Shown: positions 17,651-26,237, counted from the first letter of the stretch. The stretch: DNA of 55,865 nt from Pseudomonas tehranensis (GCF_014268615.1 NZ_JABWQV010000012.1:1-55865), one strand, 5' to 3'. A program made the numbers and translations. Notes: generated by a model not told the origin, from the sequence alone.

Positions 17651-18580
17651 ATGTTGGTGTTGTGGGTAGTCCTCGCCGTGTTCATCGCCTGGAGCTGGCT
17701 GACGTATCCAGGCATCGGCCATGTGCTGTACGACATGGGCATGGCCCTGGAGGCGCGTTTGTACCGACTGCACAAGATCACGGTGCCCATCAGCGAGATG
17801 ACCGTGTCGACCTGGCAAGGCGGGCCCTACGAAGCGTCCGGGAGCATATTGATGCTGCACGGCTACAGCGCCGACAAAAACCTCTGGCTACGTTTTGCCC
17901 GGCATTTTGTCAGCGACTACCGGGTGGTGATTCCTGACCTGGCCGGTCATGGCGAAACCGGCTTCAAGGCCGGCGGCGGTTATGACATTCCGACCCAGGC
18001 CCGGCGGGTGATCGAACTGCTGGATGCCTGCGGCCTGGACAAGGTCCATGTGATCGGCAACTCCATGGGCGGTCATCTCGCCGCCTGGCTGGCGGCGACT
18101 TCCCCGGAACGGATACTCACCCTGGCACTGATCGATCCGGCCGGCGTCACCGCGCCCGAACCCAGCGACATGGAGCGGCACCTGGCAGCCGGCCACAACC
18201 CGTTCCTGGTGCGCTCGCGGGACGACTTCGCTCCTTTCTACGCGATGACGATGGCATCGCCGCCGTGGGTCCCGAGTGTGGTGCTGGCGGCGCTGGCCGA
18301 GCGTTATGAGCAACGCCGGGATGAACTGGAAGAGATCTTCGTGGATTTTCGCGCCAGCCCGCCGATGGAGCCGCGCCTGCCCGACATCCGCGCGCCTTCG
18401 CTGCTGCTCTGGGGTCGCAAGGACCGGCTGATCGACGTCAGCAGCGTGCCCGTGTGGAGCAAGGGCATCGCCGACTTGCGTGTGGAAATCTGGGATGGGG
18501 TCGGCCACATGCCCATGGTCGAACGCCCCGGGAGAACCGCCGCGCTGTATCGCGATTTTCTCAAGGGCCTGGGCCAATGA
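17651..18580 (+). CDS. Alpha/beta hydrolase with N-terminal membrane anchor
   Basis: The 309-residue protein has a hydrophobic N-terminus (LVLWVVLAVFIAWSWLTYPGIG) likely to anchor it in the inner membrane. The alpha/beta hydrolase fold has HGYSADKNLW as oxyanion region, nucleophile Ser in GNSMGGHLA, acid Asp in LWGRKDRLID and His in DGVGHMPMVERP. It follows the monooxygenase by 16 bases and is surely co-transcribed. Together they could convert a ketone to an ester and then cleave it. The family also includes lipases and meta-cleavage hydrolases, so the reaction is inferred from context. Confidence 0.87.
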   Translation: MLVLWVVLAVFIAWSWLTYPGIGHVLYDMGMALEARLYRLHKITVPISEMTVSTWQGGPYEASGSILMLHGYSADKNLWLRFARHFVSDYRVVIPDLAGHGETGFKAGGGYDIPTQARRVIELLDACGLDKVHVIGNSMGGHLAAWLAATSPERILTLALIDPAGVTAPEPSDMERHLAAGHNPFLVRSRDDFAPFYAMTMASPPWVPSVVLAALAERYEQRRDELEEIFVDFRASPPMEPRLPDIRAPSLLLWGRKDRLIDVSSVPVWSKGIADLRVEIWDGVGHMPMVERPGRTAALYRDFLKGLGQ

Positions 18581-18722
18581 CCTTGATGCCGCTGAGCCAC
18601 GGTGAAGTGGGCGGATCAGTCCCTGACAGAATGAAGTCCTGAAGATTCTTCGTTTGTCGACGCTGGTGAAGGCTGCGATCTTTCCTCCCACTTTCCCACA
18701 GCTTGCGCCAGGAATTCTCACA

Positions 18723-20099
18723 ATGAGCTTCGTCAGTCCCGACCTGATCCGCCAACGCTTCTCCAAGGCGATGTCCGACATGTACCGCGACGAGGTGCCG
18801 CTGTACGGGGCACTGATGAACCTGGTGGAACAGACCAATGCTCAGGTGCTGGTCAACGACCCGCACTTGGCCGAACACCTGCGCAGTACCGGCGAACTCC
18901 AGCGCCTGGACCTGGAGCGCCACGGCGCGATCCGTGTCGGCACCGCCGCAGAACTGGCAACCCTGGGGCGTCTGTTCGCGGTCATGGGCATGCACCCGGT
19001 GGGCTACTACGACCTCACACCCGCCGGGGTGCCTGTGCATTCTACGGCCTTTCGAGCCGTGCATGAAAGCGCCTTGCAGGTCAGCCCATTCCGGGTGTTT
19101 ACCTCGTTGCTGCGTCTGGAGCTGATCGAAAACACCGAGCTGCGGGCCTTTGCCGAATCGGTACTGAACAAGCGCCAGATCTTCACCGCCACAGCGCTCC
19201 AGCTCATCGACCTCGCCGAACGCCAAGGTGGTCTGACCCAACCACAGGCTGATGACTTCGTCCTGCAGGCCCTGGAAACCTTTCGTTGGCACCACAGCGC
19301 CACCGTCACGGCCGAGCAATATCGGCAACTGAGCGCCCAGCATCGGCTGATCGCCGACGTGGTGGCTTTCAAGGGCCCGCACATCAATCACCTGACGCCA
19401 CGCACCCTGGACATCGACATCGTTCAGGCCCAGATGCCCGTGCACGGCATCACCCCCAAGGCAGTCGTCGAAGGCCCGCCCCGTCGGCATTGCCCGATCC
19501 TGCTGCGCCAGACCAGCTTCAAAGCGCTCGACGAACCTGTAGCGTTCACCGACCAGCCCCAATCCCAAGGCAGCCACAGCGCCCGCTTCGGCGAAATCGA
19601 GCAACGGGGCGCCGCCCTGACCCCGAAAGGTCGTGCACTCTACGATCAGTTGCTGAACGCCGCTCGGGATGCGCTGGGGGAATTTCCCAACGAAGCCAAC
19701 GCCGAACGCTATAACGCACTGATGACCGAACATTTTGCCCAGTTTCCTGACAACCACGATGAGCTGCGTCGGCAGGCACTGGCGTACTTTCGCTATTTCG
19801 TGACGCCAAAGGGCCTCGCTGCCAAAGGCACGATCAAGCAATCGGCCTCGCTGGAACACTTGCTGGAAGCGCAATACCTGCGCGCCGAACCCTTGGTGTA
19901 CGAGGACTTCCTGCCAGTGAGCGCCGCCGGCATCTTCCAGTCGAACCTCGGCGATGCAGCCCAAATTCACTACGCCGGACAGTCCAATCGCCAGGCATTC
20001 GAGCAAGCGCTGGGACAACCGACCATCGATGAGCTGCGGCTGTATGCCGAAACGCAACAGCGCTCCATGGATGAGTGCATGTCCGCCTTGGGAATGTAG
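18723..20099 (+). CDS. hglS: 2-oxoadipate dioxygenase/decarboxylase (HglS family)
   Basis: From ATG 18723 (agga upstream) the 458-residue protein matches the VOC-related YdcJ/DUF1338 family. One member, HglS of P. putida, is an Fe(II) enzyme turning 2-oxoadipate into D-2-hydroxyglutarate in lysine catabolism. The segment ERHGAIRVGT (His67 and Arg71) fits the metal-ligand and substrate-arginine region, and GPHINHLTPRTLDID supplies a further His. The final block AAGIFQSNL also fits. Length agrees with the family. A gap of about 140 bases separates it from the hydrolase gene, so it may have its own promoter. No other lysine-degradation gene is visible here. Confidence 0.85.
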   Translation: MSFVSPDLIRQRFSKAMSDMYRDEVPLYGALMNLVEQTNAQVLVNDPHLAEHLRSTGELQRLDLERHGAIRVGTAAELATLGRLFAVMGMHPVGYYDLTPAGVPVHSTAFRAVHESALQVSPFRVFTSLLRLELIENTELRAFAESVLNKRQIFTATALQLIDLAERQGGLTQPQADDFVLQALETFRWHHSATVTAEQYRQLSAQHRLIADVVAFKGPHINHLTPRTLDIDIVQAQMPVHGITPKAVVEGPPRRHCPILLRQTSFKALDEPVAFTDQPQSQGSHSARFGEIEQRGAALTPKGRALYDQLLNAARDALGEFPNEANAERYNALMTEHFAQFPDNHDELRRQALAYFRYFVTPKGLAAKGTIKQSASLEHLLEAQYLRAEPLVYEDFLPVSAAGIFQSNLGDAAQIHYAGQSNRQAFEQALGQPTIDELRLYAETQQRSMDECMSALGM

Positions 20100-20244
20100 G
20101 AAAAAACCGAAAGCCGAATGCGTAAGAAATTGCGCGTCCGGCTTGCCAACTACGCAACTCCTCGCGCGCATACCTCTGTACCCGGAGCGCTCATGGACCG
20201 GTTATTGATCCCAACTTATTGATATAAATAATTTTTATAGAAGA

Positions 20245-20260
20245 TGGCATGGCTCTTGAT
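20245..20260 (+). promoter_or_regulatory. Sigma-54-like promoter candidate for hcp
   Basis: The sequence tggcatggctcttgat fits the TGGCAC-N5-TTGC consensus with two mismatches: T for the last base of the -24 box, and A for the usually invariant C of the -12 box. It lies 70-85 bases upstream of the proposed hcp start, after an AT-rich stretch. Sigma-54 control of hcp genes is known in P. aeruginosa. The match is imperfect and remains a candidate. Confidence 0.3.
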
Positions 20261-20329
20261 AACCGTCAGGCCACCTGGGGACGATTCCTTTCCCAGGTCC
20301 CTTTAGTTATCCCGCAAGGAGAGCATCCA

Positions 20330-20848
20330 TTGGCTACCCCCGCTTACATGTCCATCGAAGGCACCAAACAAGGTCTGATCACTGCCGGCGCGTTTACGGC
20401 CGACTCGGTGGGCAATACCTACCAGGAAGGTCATGAAGATCAAGTCATGGTGCAAGGCTTCGAGCACCAGGTCATCATCCCCCGCGATCCTCAGTCGGGT
20501 CAGCCAACCGGCCAGCGCGTGCATAAACCCCTGGTCATCACCAAGGTGTTCGACAAGGCCTCGCCGCTGCTGCTGGCGGCCCTGACCTGTGGAGAACGCC
20601 TGACCAAAGTCGAGATCCAGTGGTACCGCACCTCGGCAGCCGGCACCCAGGAGCATTACTACACCACCACCCTGGAGGACGCGATCATCGTCGATATCAA
20701 GGACTACATGCTCAACTGCCAGGACCCGGCGAACGCGCACTTCACCCATCTGGAAGATGTGCACTTCACCTACCGCAAGATCACCTGGACCCACGAAGTC
20801 AGCGGCACGTCGGGCTCCGATGACTGGCGTTCACCAGTCGCCGGTTAA
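20330..20848 (+). CDS. hcp: Hcp family type VI secretion tube protein
   Basis: The 172-residue product is a classic Pseudomonas Hcp2-type protein: ATPAYMSIEGTKQGLITAGA, YQEGHEDQVMVQGFEHQVI, PRDPQSGQPTGQRVHKPL, FDKASPLLLAAL, and the end TYRKITWTHEVSGTSGSDDW. Hcp hexamers form the tube of the secretion apparatus and can act as effector carrier. I place the start at TTG 20330, giving M-ATPAYMSIEG; aaggagag lies 7 bases upstream and the length equals the family norm. An in-frame ATG at 20249 would add 27 non-homologous residues. No other type VI gene (tssB, tssC, vgrG) is present, so this is an orphan copy serving a system elsewhere. Confidence 0.93.
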   Translation: MATPAYMSIEGTKQGLITAGAFTADSVGNTYQEGHEDQVMVQGFEHQVIIPRDPQSGQPTGQRVHKPLVITKVFDKASPLLLAALTCGERLTKVEIQWYRTSAAGTQEHYYTTTLEDAIIVDIKDYMLNCQDPANAHFTHLEDVHFTYRKITWTHEVSGTSGSDDWRSPVAG

Positions 20849-21258
20849 TCGTCGATAGATATCGATTCAGGATGGTGTTCGCCCAGTGCGACGGCCTCGG
20901 CATTCCATGCACTGGTAAAGAGCCTGACACTGGGCGAACGGGCATAATAATAGTGGAACTTGCAAAATATGTGCGCGCGCTTGTTTAAATAATTATTTAT
21001 CTTTAGTCGTAATTATTAATGCCCAATCAATCGCCGTGACGAGCCAGCCCGTTCTCCTTAGGCCGCCCAGCAACCGCTGTTTTTTGGGTCGTTTGGCAGC
21101 CGGCGCGAGCGGGCTCTCTTTCCACGAACTTCGCTAAACTCCAGTGCGCCTACAGAGCTATACAAACAGCTATACAAAATCCAACAGCAGTATAAAAAAC
21201 ATATCCGCTACGCCAAACAAGACCTGGCAAGTAAAGCAGCATTAACAAGTGCGTCTTC
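20849..21258. other. Gene-free, structured, partly AT-rich intergenic region
   Basis: No convincing reading frame occupies this stretch. It holds a long inverted repeat (gttcgcccagtg at 20877-20888 and cactgggcgaac at 20928-20939). An inner copy, gcactgg at 20909-20915, can pair with ccagtgc at 20883-20889, so two folds exclude each other. An AT-rich island follows at about 20985-21020. A 12-base tandem repeat, agctatacaaac/agctatacaaaa, sits at 21156-21179. A terminator-like hairpin closes the region. It could be the hcp 3' leader or terminator plus a small RNA; no family is recognised. Confidence 0.5.
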
Positions 21259-21304
21259 AAGACCGCGCGATCTATCAATCCTCAGCCCTGTCGCGCGGTC
21301 TTTT
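21259..21304. terminator. Bidirectional Rho-independent terminator
   Basis: A 10-bp stem (gaccgcgcga at 21261-21270 and tcgcgcggtc at 21291-21300) is followed by tttt on the plus strand and by a short tt on the minus strand. On the minus strand it overlaps the last codons of the 56-residue gene. On the plus strand no gene precedes it for over 400 bases, which suggests an untranslated transcript. Confidence 0.7.
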
Positions 21305-21452
21305 GTGCATCCGTCTCCCCCGCTTCAGTATCGCCTTCCTGCTGTTTGCGTTTAGTCGGATCGTTGGGGCGCAGGGCGTCGTTGTCACGCTCCACCTCAC
21401 CCGGCATCGCCGGCTCGTCTGGATTGTGCGACGTTTGATCACTGGGTTTCAT
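21282..21452 (-). CDS. Small hydrophilic protein, 56 residues, unknown
   Basis: The predicted product starts MKPSDQTSHNPDEPAMPGEV and is extremely polar, rich in Asp, Glu, Thr and Gln, with no hydrophobic core, so it is probably disordered. A good SD (aaggag) lies 6 bases before the ATG. It follows the 80-residue gene by 31 bases on the same strand, and its final codons lie in the terminator stem. Small acidic proteins of this kind are common in pseudomonads; no function is known to me. Confidence 0.65.
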   Translation of the reverse strand: MKPSDQTSHNPDEPAMPGEVERDNDALRPNDPTKRKQQEGDTEAGETDAQKTARQG

Positions 21453-21483
21453 GGCGAACTCCTTGATTTTTCGGGCCTGCGCG

Positions 21484-21726
21484 TCAGGCGTCAGGATCAG
21501 CGACTTCTTCAGCGACATTGGCGTCGGGTGAACGATGGTGCAGTTGCTCGGCCTTGGCCTTGAGTTCCTGCCACTGTGCCAGGTCGATAGCGCCCTGGCC
21601 GAACAGGTCATCGGCCACCCGCATCAGCTCGGTGAAATGGACGTCGGGCGACTGCTGCCAGTAGGTCTTGTCGTCGAACAAGCGCTGCCAGTCGGCCAAC
21701 GAGGGAAGTGTGAGGTCATCGCTCAT
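21484..21726 (-). CDS. Small protein, 80 residues, unknown
   Basis: From ATG 21726, preceded by gaggag, the product starts MSDDLTLPSLADWQRLFDDK and continues YWQQSPDVHFTELMRVADDLFGQGAIDLAQWQELKAKAEQLHH. It is a compact, soluble, helical protein with an acidic end (EEVADPDA). I do not assign a family. It is followed by the 56-residue gene and preceded, 65 bases away, by the end of the AttH-like lipoprotein gene. It may belong to the same transcript as the ABC operon or be separate. Confidence 0.7.
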   Translation of the reverse strand: MSDDLTLPSLADWQRLFDDKTYWQQSPDVHFTELMRVADDLFGQGAIDLAQWQELKAKAEQLHHRSPDANVAEEVADPDA

Positions 21727-21791
21727 GACGGACTCCTCAGAGACATTCATAAGGTATGAGGGTCGACGTTCCCGGGGAGTTCCAGCGATTC

Positions 21792-22865
21792 TCAGTAGCC
21801 GGTCATTTCCAGGTAACCGTTGCCGCTGTGGCTGCCGCTCAGGTGCACCGGTCCTTCCCAATAGGGAATGCGCAGGTTCATCCAGGCGTTGGGGTTCAAG
21901 GCATCGGTGGTGATGTCGAGTCGCTTGCCGGGGATCCTGATCGTCCAGCGCACCGGCATCGAGCGCCCGGCAACCTCGGCGGTGTCCAGTGGTTCAAGGC
22001 TGATCTGATCGGCGTGCAAGGTCTGCGCCTGGCCTTGGGCATCGATCCAGGTGCCCGTGAGGTATGGCGCCCCATCCTTGTGGCGCATGCGGTAGAGCAT
22101 CACATGCTCGCCGCTGTCCAGGTGCAGGGAAAACCAGTCCCATCCCGTCTGGTTGGCAGTCAGTGGCTGGCTGCTCCATTCGCGGTCGAGCCAGGCCGGG
22201 CCGCTGACCGTATAACGCTGGCCATCGATTTCCACATGGCCGCTGGCCTGGAAGAACGGTTGGCTGTAGTAGTACGACGCCTGGCCCTGTTCGGATTTCT
22301 GACTGAACCCCTTATCGCCCTGCAGCACCAGCGGACGCGTCGACGTGAGGCGCAACTCATAACTGAAGTGTGGGCCACTGGCCTTGAGCTGCATGTCCGC
22401 CAATGGATCGGCCCCCAACGCTTGGGTAGCGAACCGCCAGTCATCGATCCAGGCGTCGAAAGGACTCGTCTGCACCCCCGCCTGGCCCACGCCGCCGCGG
22501 GCATAGCGCTCGGCGGCATGGTGGACGGCGCTGGAAGTGACCGCAGCATGACCGAGCCAGATCGTCTGGTTGCGCCAGCCGCTGGCCTGGGGCGCGGCGT
22601 TCAGGGCGCTGCGAAACAGCGTCCATTGCACACCGTAATCGCGGCCCTCGGCATCCTTGAGATTGGCAGTGACGTACCACCACTCGATGCGAAACCCCTC
22701 ATGAACGCCATGATCGGCGGGAAAGCTGAAGGCCCGCCCCGGCACCACGGGCGTGAATGCGTCGGCCTGTTCACCCAGGCCGGCGAAGCCTTTTGGCGGC
22801 GGTTGCCGGTTGTCACAACCGCAGAGCAGCAGCGCCATCAGCATCAAGCCCAGTTTAATCTTCAT
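21792..22865 (-). CDS. AttH/CrtC-like lipocalin-fold lipoprotein
   Basis: From ATG 22865 the 357-residue protein starts with a lipoprotein signal, MKIKLGLMLMALLLCGCDNR, with Cys at about 19 as lipid-attachment residue; Asp directly after the Cys suggests retention in the inner membrane. The body matches the lipocalin-like AttH/carotenoid 1,2-hydratase family: FPADHGVHEGFRIEWWYVTANL at the start, SGPAWLDREWSSQPL in the middle and GWDWFSLHLDSGEHVMLYRMR later. The family includes CrtC hydratases, but most members have unknown roles. It overlaps the permease gene by 11 bases, so it works with the ABC transporter. Confidence 0.88.
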   Translation of the reverse strand: MKIKLGLMLMALLLCGCDNRQPPPKGFAGLGEQADAFTPVVPGRAFSFPADHGVHEGFRIEWWYVTANLKDAEGRDYGVQWTLFRSALNAAPQASGWRNQTIWLGHAAVTSSAVHHAAERYARGGVGQAGVQTSPFDAWIDDWRFATQALGADPLADMQLKASGPHFSYELRLTSTRPLVLQGDKGFSQKSEQGQASYYYSQPFFQASGHVEIDGQRYTVSGPAWLDREWSSQPLTANQTGWDWFSLHLDSGEHVMLYRMRHKDGAPYLTGTWIDAQGQAQTLHADQISLEPLDTAEVAGRSMPVRWTIRIPGKRLDITTDALNPNAWMNLRIPYWEGPVHLSGSHSGNGYLEMTGY

Positions 22866-25323
22866 GGGCAAAGGTCCTGAGCAAATCCGCCGGTTGCGTG
22901 CGGTACAACGCATACAGCGGCCAAGCCGACGCCAGCAGGGTGGCAAGCATCGCCAGACCCAGCAACTGCGCCAATTGCCACGGGAACACCCGCAACGGCA
23001 GGCGCCAGCCGAAGGCCTGCACATTGATCACCGCGTCCAGGCACCAGGCCAGGGCGATGCCCAGTGGCAAGGCCAGCACCAGGGTCAATAGCGCCAACAG
23101 CCAGGTCTGGCCCAGATTGAGCAACATCAACTGCCGGCGCGTTACCCCCAGCGCCCACAGCGGCGCCAACTGACCGAGGCGGCTTTGGCTCTGGGTCAGC
23201 AGGCTGATGAACAGCGCCACCCCCGCCACCGCCAGCGTCAGGCTATTGAGGGCAGCGGTGGCGGCGAAGGTGCGCTCGAATACTTGCGTCGACCAGCCCT
23301 TGAGCCGGGCCTGATCGACAATTCGGCTGTCATCCAGGCTGAACCGGGCCTGTAAGGCCGTCAGTAACGCCGGGATCGCGGAGGGTTCGATGCGCAGGTT
23401 GAAGCGGTTCGGCGTCAGTTGCGGCCAATGTCGCAGCAAGTGGTCGGCATTGACCAGCACATGGCCCTTGGGGTTGCCGTAGTCGGCATAGATGCCGACG
23501 AGGCGCGGCGTCCAGGGGCCCTGGGGCGTCGCAATAGTCAATTGATCGCCAATGTTCACGTTGAGACGCCGGGCCAGTTGTTCGCTGAGCATCAACGTGT
23601 CACCCGCGGCCAGTTGCTCCCAAGGCTTGTCGGAAACCGACTCCAGCAACGGCCAATGCTGGCGATAGGCGCTGTGATCGATGATGCCGTAGATGTCCGT
23701 CGGCCAGCCCTGCAAAGGGATAGAGACCTGCCAGTTGGGCAATATCGTGGTGATCGCCGACTGCTCCTTGAGCCAGGTTTGCAGCTCACCCGCCTGGGCC
23801 GGGGTTTGCGGACTGATGTACAGCTCGGCGGTCAACCGTTGCTCGAGCCAGTCACTGAAAGTCTGGCGAAAACCGGCGGTCATGCTGCCGGCACCGATAT
23901 TCGCCGCCAGTGCCAGTAGCAACGCCATCAGTGCCAGGCTCAGCGTCGGCAATTGCTGACGGCAGTCGGCGAGAAACCATTGCCCAAGTACCGAACGACT
24001 GCGGCGCAACAGCAACTTCAGCGCGCCACTGAGCAACACCGGTAAAGCCAGGGCAGCGCCCAGCAACAACGCCGTCATCAAGACAAAACCGCTGCCCAGG
24101 CTGTCACCCCAGATCAACGCCGATACCGCGAGCAACCCCGCCAATGTCGCCACCCACCCCTGGCGCCGCAGCCAGCGGGCATGGGCCTGATGCCAGGCCT
24201 GGGGATTGGCCAGCGCCAACAGCGGCAGGCGCGCCGCCCGCAGCAAACTGTCGGCTCCGGCCAATAACGCACCGAGCAGGCTCAGGCCCACGCCGCTGAG
24301 CCACCACCACGGGCTGAGGTTCAGGTGGCCGGCCACTTCGGCGCCGTACAGGCCGCGCAGGCTCGCCGCGACATCGGGCAACAAGAGGCTGGCCAGCCAG
24401 TAGCCGCTGAGCACCCCGGCGATTCCGCCGAGCAAGGCCAGCGCGCCCAACTCAAGGGCCAGGCTGGCGACCAGCACCCGCGCACTGACGCCACAGGCCC
24501 GCAGGGTTCGCAGCAAACTACGGCGTTGTTCCAGCGCCAGGCCAATGGCGGCGTGAACGATGAACAACCCCACCACGAAGGACAGCACCCCCAAGGCGTC
24601 GAGGTTCAGGTGAAAGCTTTCGGTCAGGCGTGACAGATTGTTTTCTTCATCGGCGTGCTTGAACTGCAGCCGGCCGTGGAACGCCGTCGGCAAAGGCGCG
24701 GTGAACGTGGCAGGCAATAGCAAACGCGACAGCTGGTCCGGCCGTCCAAGTACCCGCTGGGCGAAGCCGATGTCCATCAGCAGCACGCCAGGCGCCATGT
24801 CCGCCTGGATAAGCAACGGTGGCAGGGATTGTCCATCGACCGTCCGGGGCCGATCACCCTCACTCAGTCCCAAGGCCTGCAAGGTCTGCGCATCGATCCA
24901 GGTGCGGCCAGGGTCAGTGAAAAACGCCACCACGTCGGCCATCTCCCGGACCTGCCCCGCCACTGCCGCTCCGGGGGGCAAAGACACCGGATCGATGCCC
25001 ATTAACTGCAGGCGCTGATCCTCGTGCCCCTGCAGCGTCACCCGAGCCTGCAACACGGGGGACACCGGCCATCCCAGGCGACGCAGATCGACAAACCATT
25101 GTTGAGTGAAGGTGCCGCCGCCGGGCGCACTGAGGCTGGCCTGGGGTTCACCACCAATCAGCTGGCTGGCTCGAGCGTAACTGTCCCGAGCCTGACTGTT
25201 GAGCGCCTGCACGCCGGTGAGCAGGCTGGTGGCGAGCCAGAGACCGGTCAGGACGCTGAAAAACTGCACAGGGTGCTGACGCCAATGGCTGAGCAAGGCC
25301 TTGAGCGTCTGGCGAAGGATCAT
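22855..25323 (-). CDS. FtsX-like ABC transporter permease
   Basis: The protein is about 822 residues, with one hydrophobic helix near the N-terminus (FFSVLTGLWLATSLLTGVQAL), a large extracytoplasmic domain and groups of helices around 240-400 and 440-480. A C-terminal FtsX domain has a helix ending GVALFISLLTQSQSRLGQLAPLWALGVTRRQL. The double FtsX architecture is that of MacB/LolC relatives that extract or move lipids and lipoproteins rather than import solutes. ATG 25323 shares its A with the ATPase stop codon; a GTG three bases earlier is an alternative. It sits between the ATPase and the lipoprotein genes in a three-gene operon. Confidence 0.9.
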   Translation of the reverse strand: MILRQTLKALLSHWRQHPVQFFSVLTGLWLATSLLTGVQALNSQARDSYARASQLIGGEPQASLSAPGGGTFTQQWFVDLRRLGWPVSPVLQARVTLQGHEDQRLQLMGIDPVSLPPGAAVAGQVREMADVVAFFTDPGRTWIDAQTLQALGLSEGDRPRTVDGQSLPPLLIQADMAPGVLLMDIGFAQRVLGRPDQLSRLLLPATFTAPLPTAFHGRLQFKHADEENNLSRLTESFHLNLDALGVLSFVVGLFIVHAAIGLALEQRRSLLRTLRACGVSARVLVASLALELGALALLGGIAGVLSGYWLASLLLPDVAASLRGLYGAEVAGHLNLSPWWWLSGVGLSLLGALLAGADSLLRAARLPLLALANPQAWHQAHARWLRRQGWVATLAGLLAVSALIWGDSLGSGFVLMTALLLGAALALPVLLSGALKLLLRRSRSVLGQWFLADCRQQLPTLSLALMALLLALAANIGAGSMTAGFRQTFSDWLEQRLTAELYISPQTPAQAGELQTWLKEQSAITTILPNWQVSIPLQGWPTDIYGIIDHSAYRQHWPLLESVSDKPWEQLAAGDTLMLSEQLARRLNVNIGDQLTIATPQGPWTPRLVGIYADYGNPKGHVLVNADHLLRHWPQLTPNRFNLRIEPSAIPALLTALQARFSLDDSRIVDQARLKGWSTQVFERTFAATAALNSLTLAVAGVALFISLLTQSQSRLGQLAPLWALGVTRRQLMLLNLGQTWLLALLTLVLALPLGIALAWCLDAVINVQAFGWRLPLRVFPWQLAQLLGLAMLATLLASAWPLYALYRTQPADLLRTFAHED

Positions 25324-26003
25324 CACCCTTGGGCCACCTGCGCCAGACGTCCGCCCTGCAATACCACCCGACGGCTCAGACGGGCTGCCACCCGGGGGCT
25401 GTGGGTCACCATCAGCAGGCTCGTCGGGCTGCCGTCCAGCAACTCCAGCAACAGTTGCAACACCTCGTCGCTGGTGGTTTCGTCGAGGCTACCGGTGGGC
25501 TCGTCAGCCAGCAACAAGGGCGGCCGCGAGGCCAGTGCCCGCCCCAATGCCACCCGTTGCTGCTGGCCGCCGGACAGCTGTTCGGGATAGCGATGCAGCA
25601 GTTGCGAAAGGCCGAGCCGTTGCACCAGATGGGTCTGCCAGGCAGGGTCATAGCGACCGCACAGGCGAGCCTGGAACGCCAGGTTATCCTCCACCGGCAA
25701 ACTGCTGATGAGGTTGAACTGCTGGAACACCAGGCCAATTTCGGTACGTCGCCAGCTCGCCAGTTGGCTTTCGCTCATGCCGTCAAGCCTGCGCTCGCCA
25801 AAGCGAATGCTGCCACGGTCGACCTTGTCCAGACCGGCAACCAGATGCAGCAAAGTGCTTTTCCCGCTGCCGGACTCACCCATCAGGGCCAGGCTTTCGC
25901 CAGGGGCCAACGTCAGGTCGATACCTTGCAGCACCGGCAATGGCCCTTGCGGCGTGGCATAGCTCTTATATACGTCGCGAACTTCAAGCATGAAAAGGCT
26001 CAT
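25323..26003 (-). CDS. ABC transporter ATP-binding protein (LolD/MacB-like)
   Basis: The 226-residue ATPase has all canonical motifs: Walker A GESGSGKST, Q-loop FQQFNLIS, signature LSGGQQQR, Walker B LLLADEPTGSLD and switch His in MVTHSP. The sequence pattern is that of the MacB/LolD/FtsE branch that powers FtsX-like permeases. It is first in an operon with the permease and the AttH-like lipoprotein. An alternative start is ATG 25991 (MLEVRDVYKSY); neither start has a strong SD. Confidence 0.92.
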   Translation of the reverse strand: MSLFMLEVRDVYKSYATPQGPLPVLQGIDLTLAPGESLALMGESGSGKSTLLHLVAGLDKVDRGSIRFGERRLDGMSESQLASWRRTEIGLVFQQFNLISSLPVEDNLAFQARLCGRYDPAWQTHLVQRLGLSQLLHRYPEQLSGGQQQRVALGRALASRPPLLLADEPTGSLDETTSDEVLQLLLELLDGSPTSLLMVTHSPRVAARLSRRVVLQGGRLAQVAQG

Positions 26004-26121
26004 GGTAAACGTGAGGCTCAGGATAGCGGAGTTGGGTGACGGGGACAGATCAAGGATGCGCTCAGGCGACGGGCAAACACCGCGGGTCGTCTGCCCCGCC
26101 TAGTTTTGCCCGGCGCCTTGC

Positions 26122-26207
26122 GTGGGCGCGAGCCTGCTTGCGATGACTGACTCACATTCAACATTTCTATCAGCCGATACACCGCTATCGCAAGCGGGCT
26201 CTCACAG
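26122..26207. repeat. Inverted REP pair (REPIN-like)
   Basis: A degenerate REP (gtgggcgcgagcctgcttgcgat, 26122-26144) is followed after about 40 bases by the inverse arm (atcgcaagcgggctctcaca, 26186-26205). This is the double-REP format found in Pseudomonas. It lies between the selC gene and the ABC operon. Confidence 0.65.
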
Positions 26208-26237
26208 CGATTGCGCCTGCCCCTGTGCTCTATCAAA

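Noticed and set aside
20249..20329. Upstream ATG start for hcp adding 27 residues
   Set aside because: The extension has no resemblance to Hcp proteins. The family-typical start and length fit TTG 20330 with a good SD.
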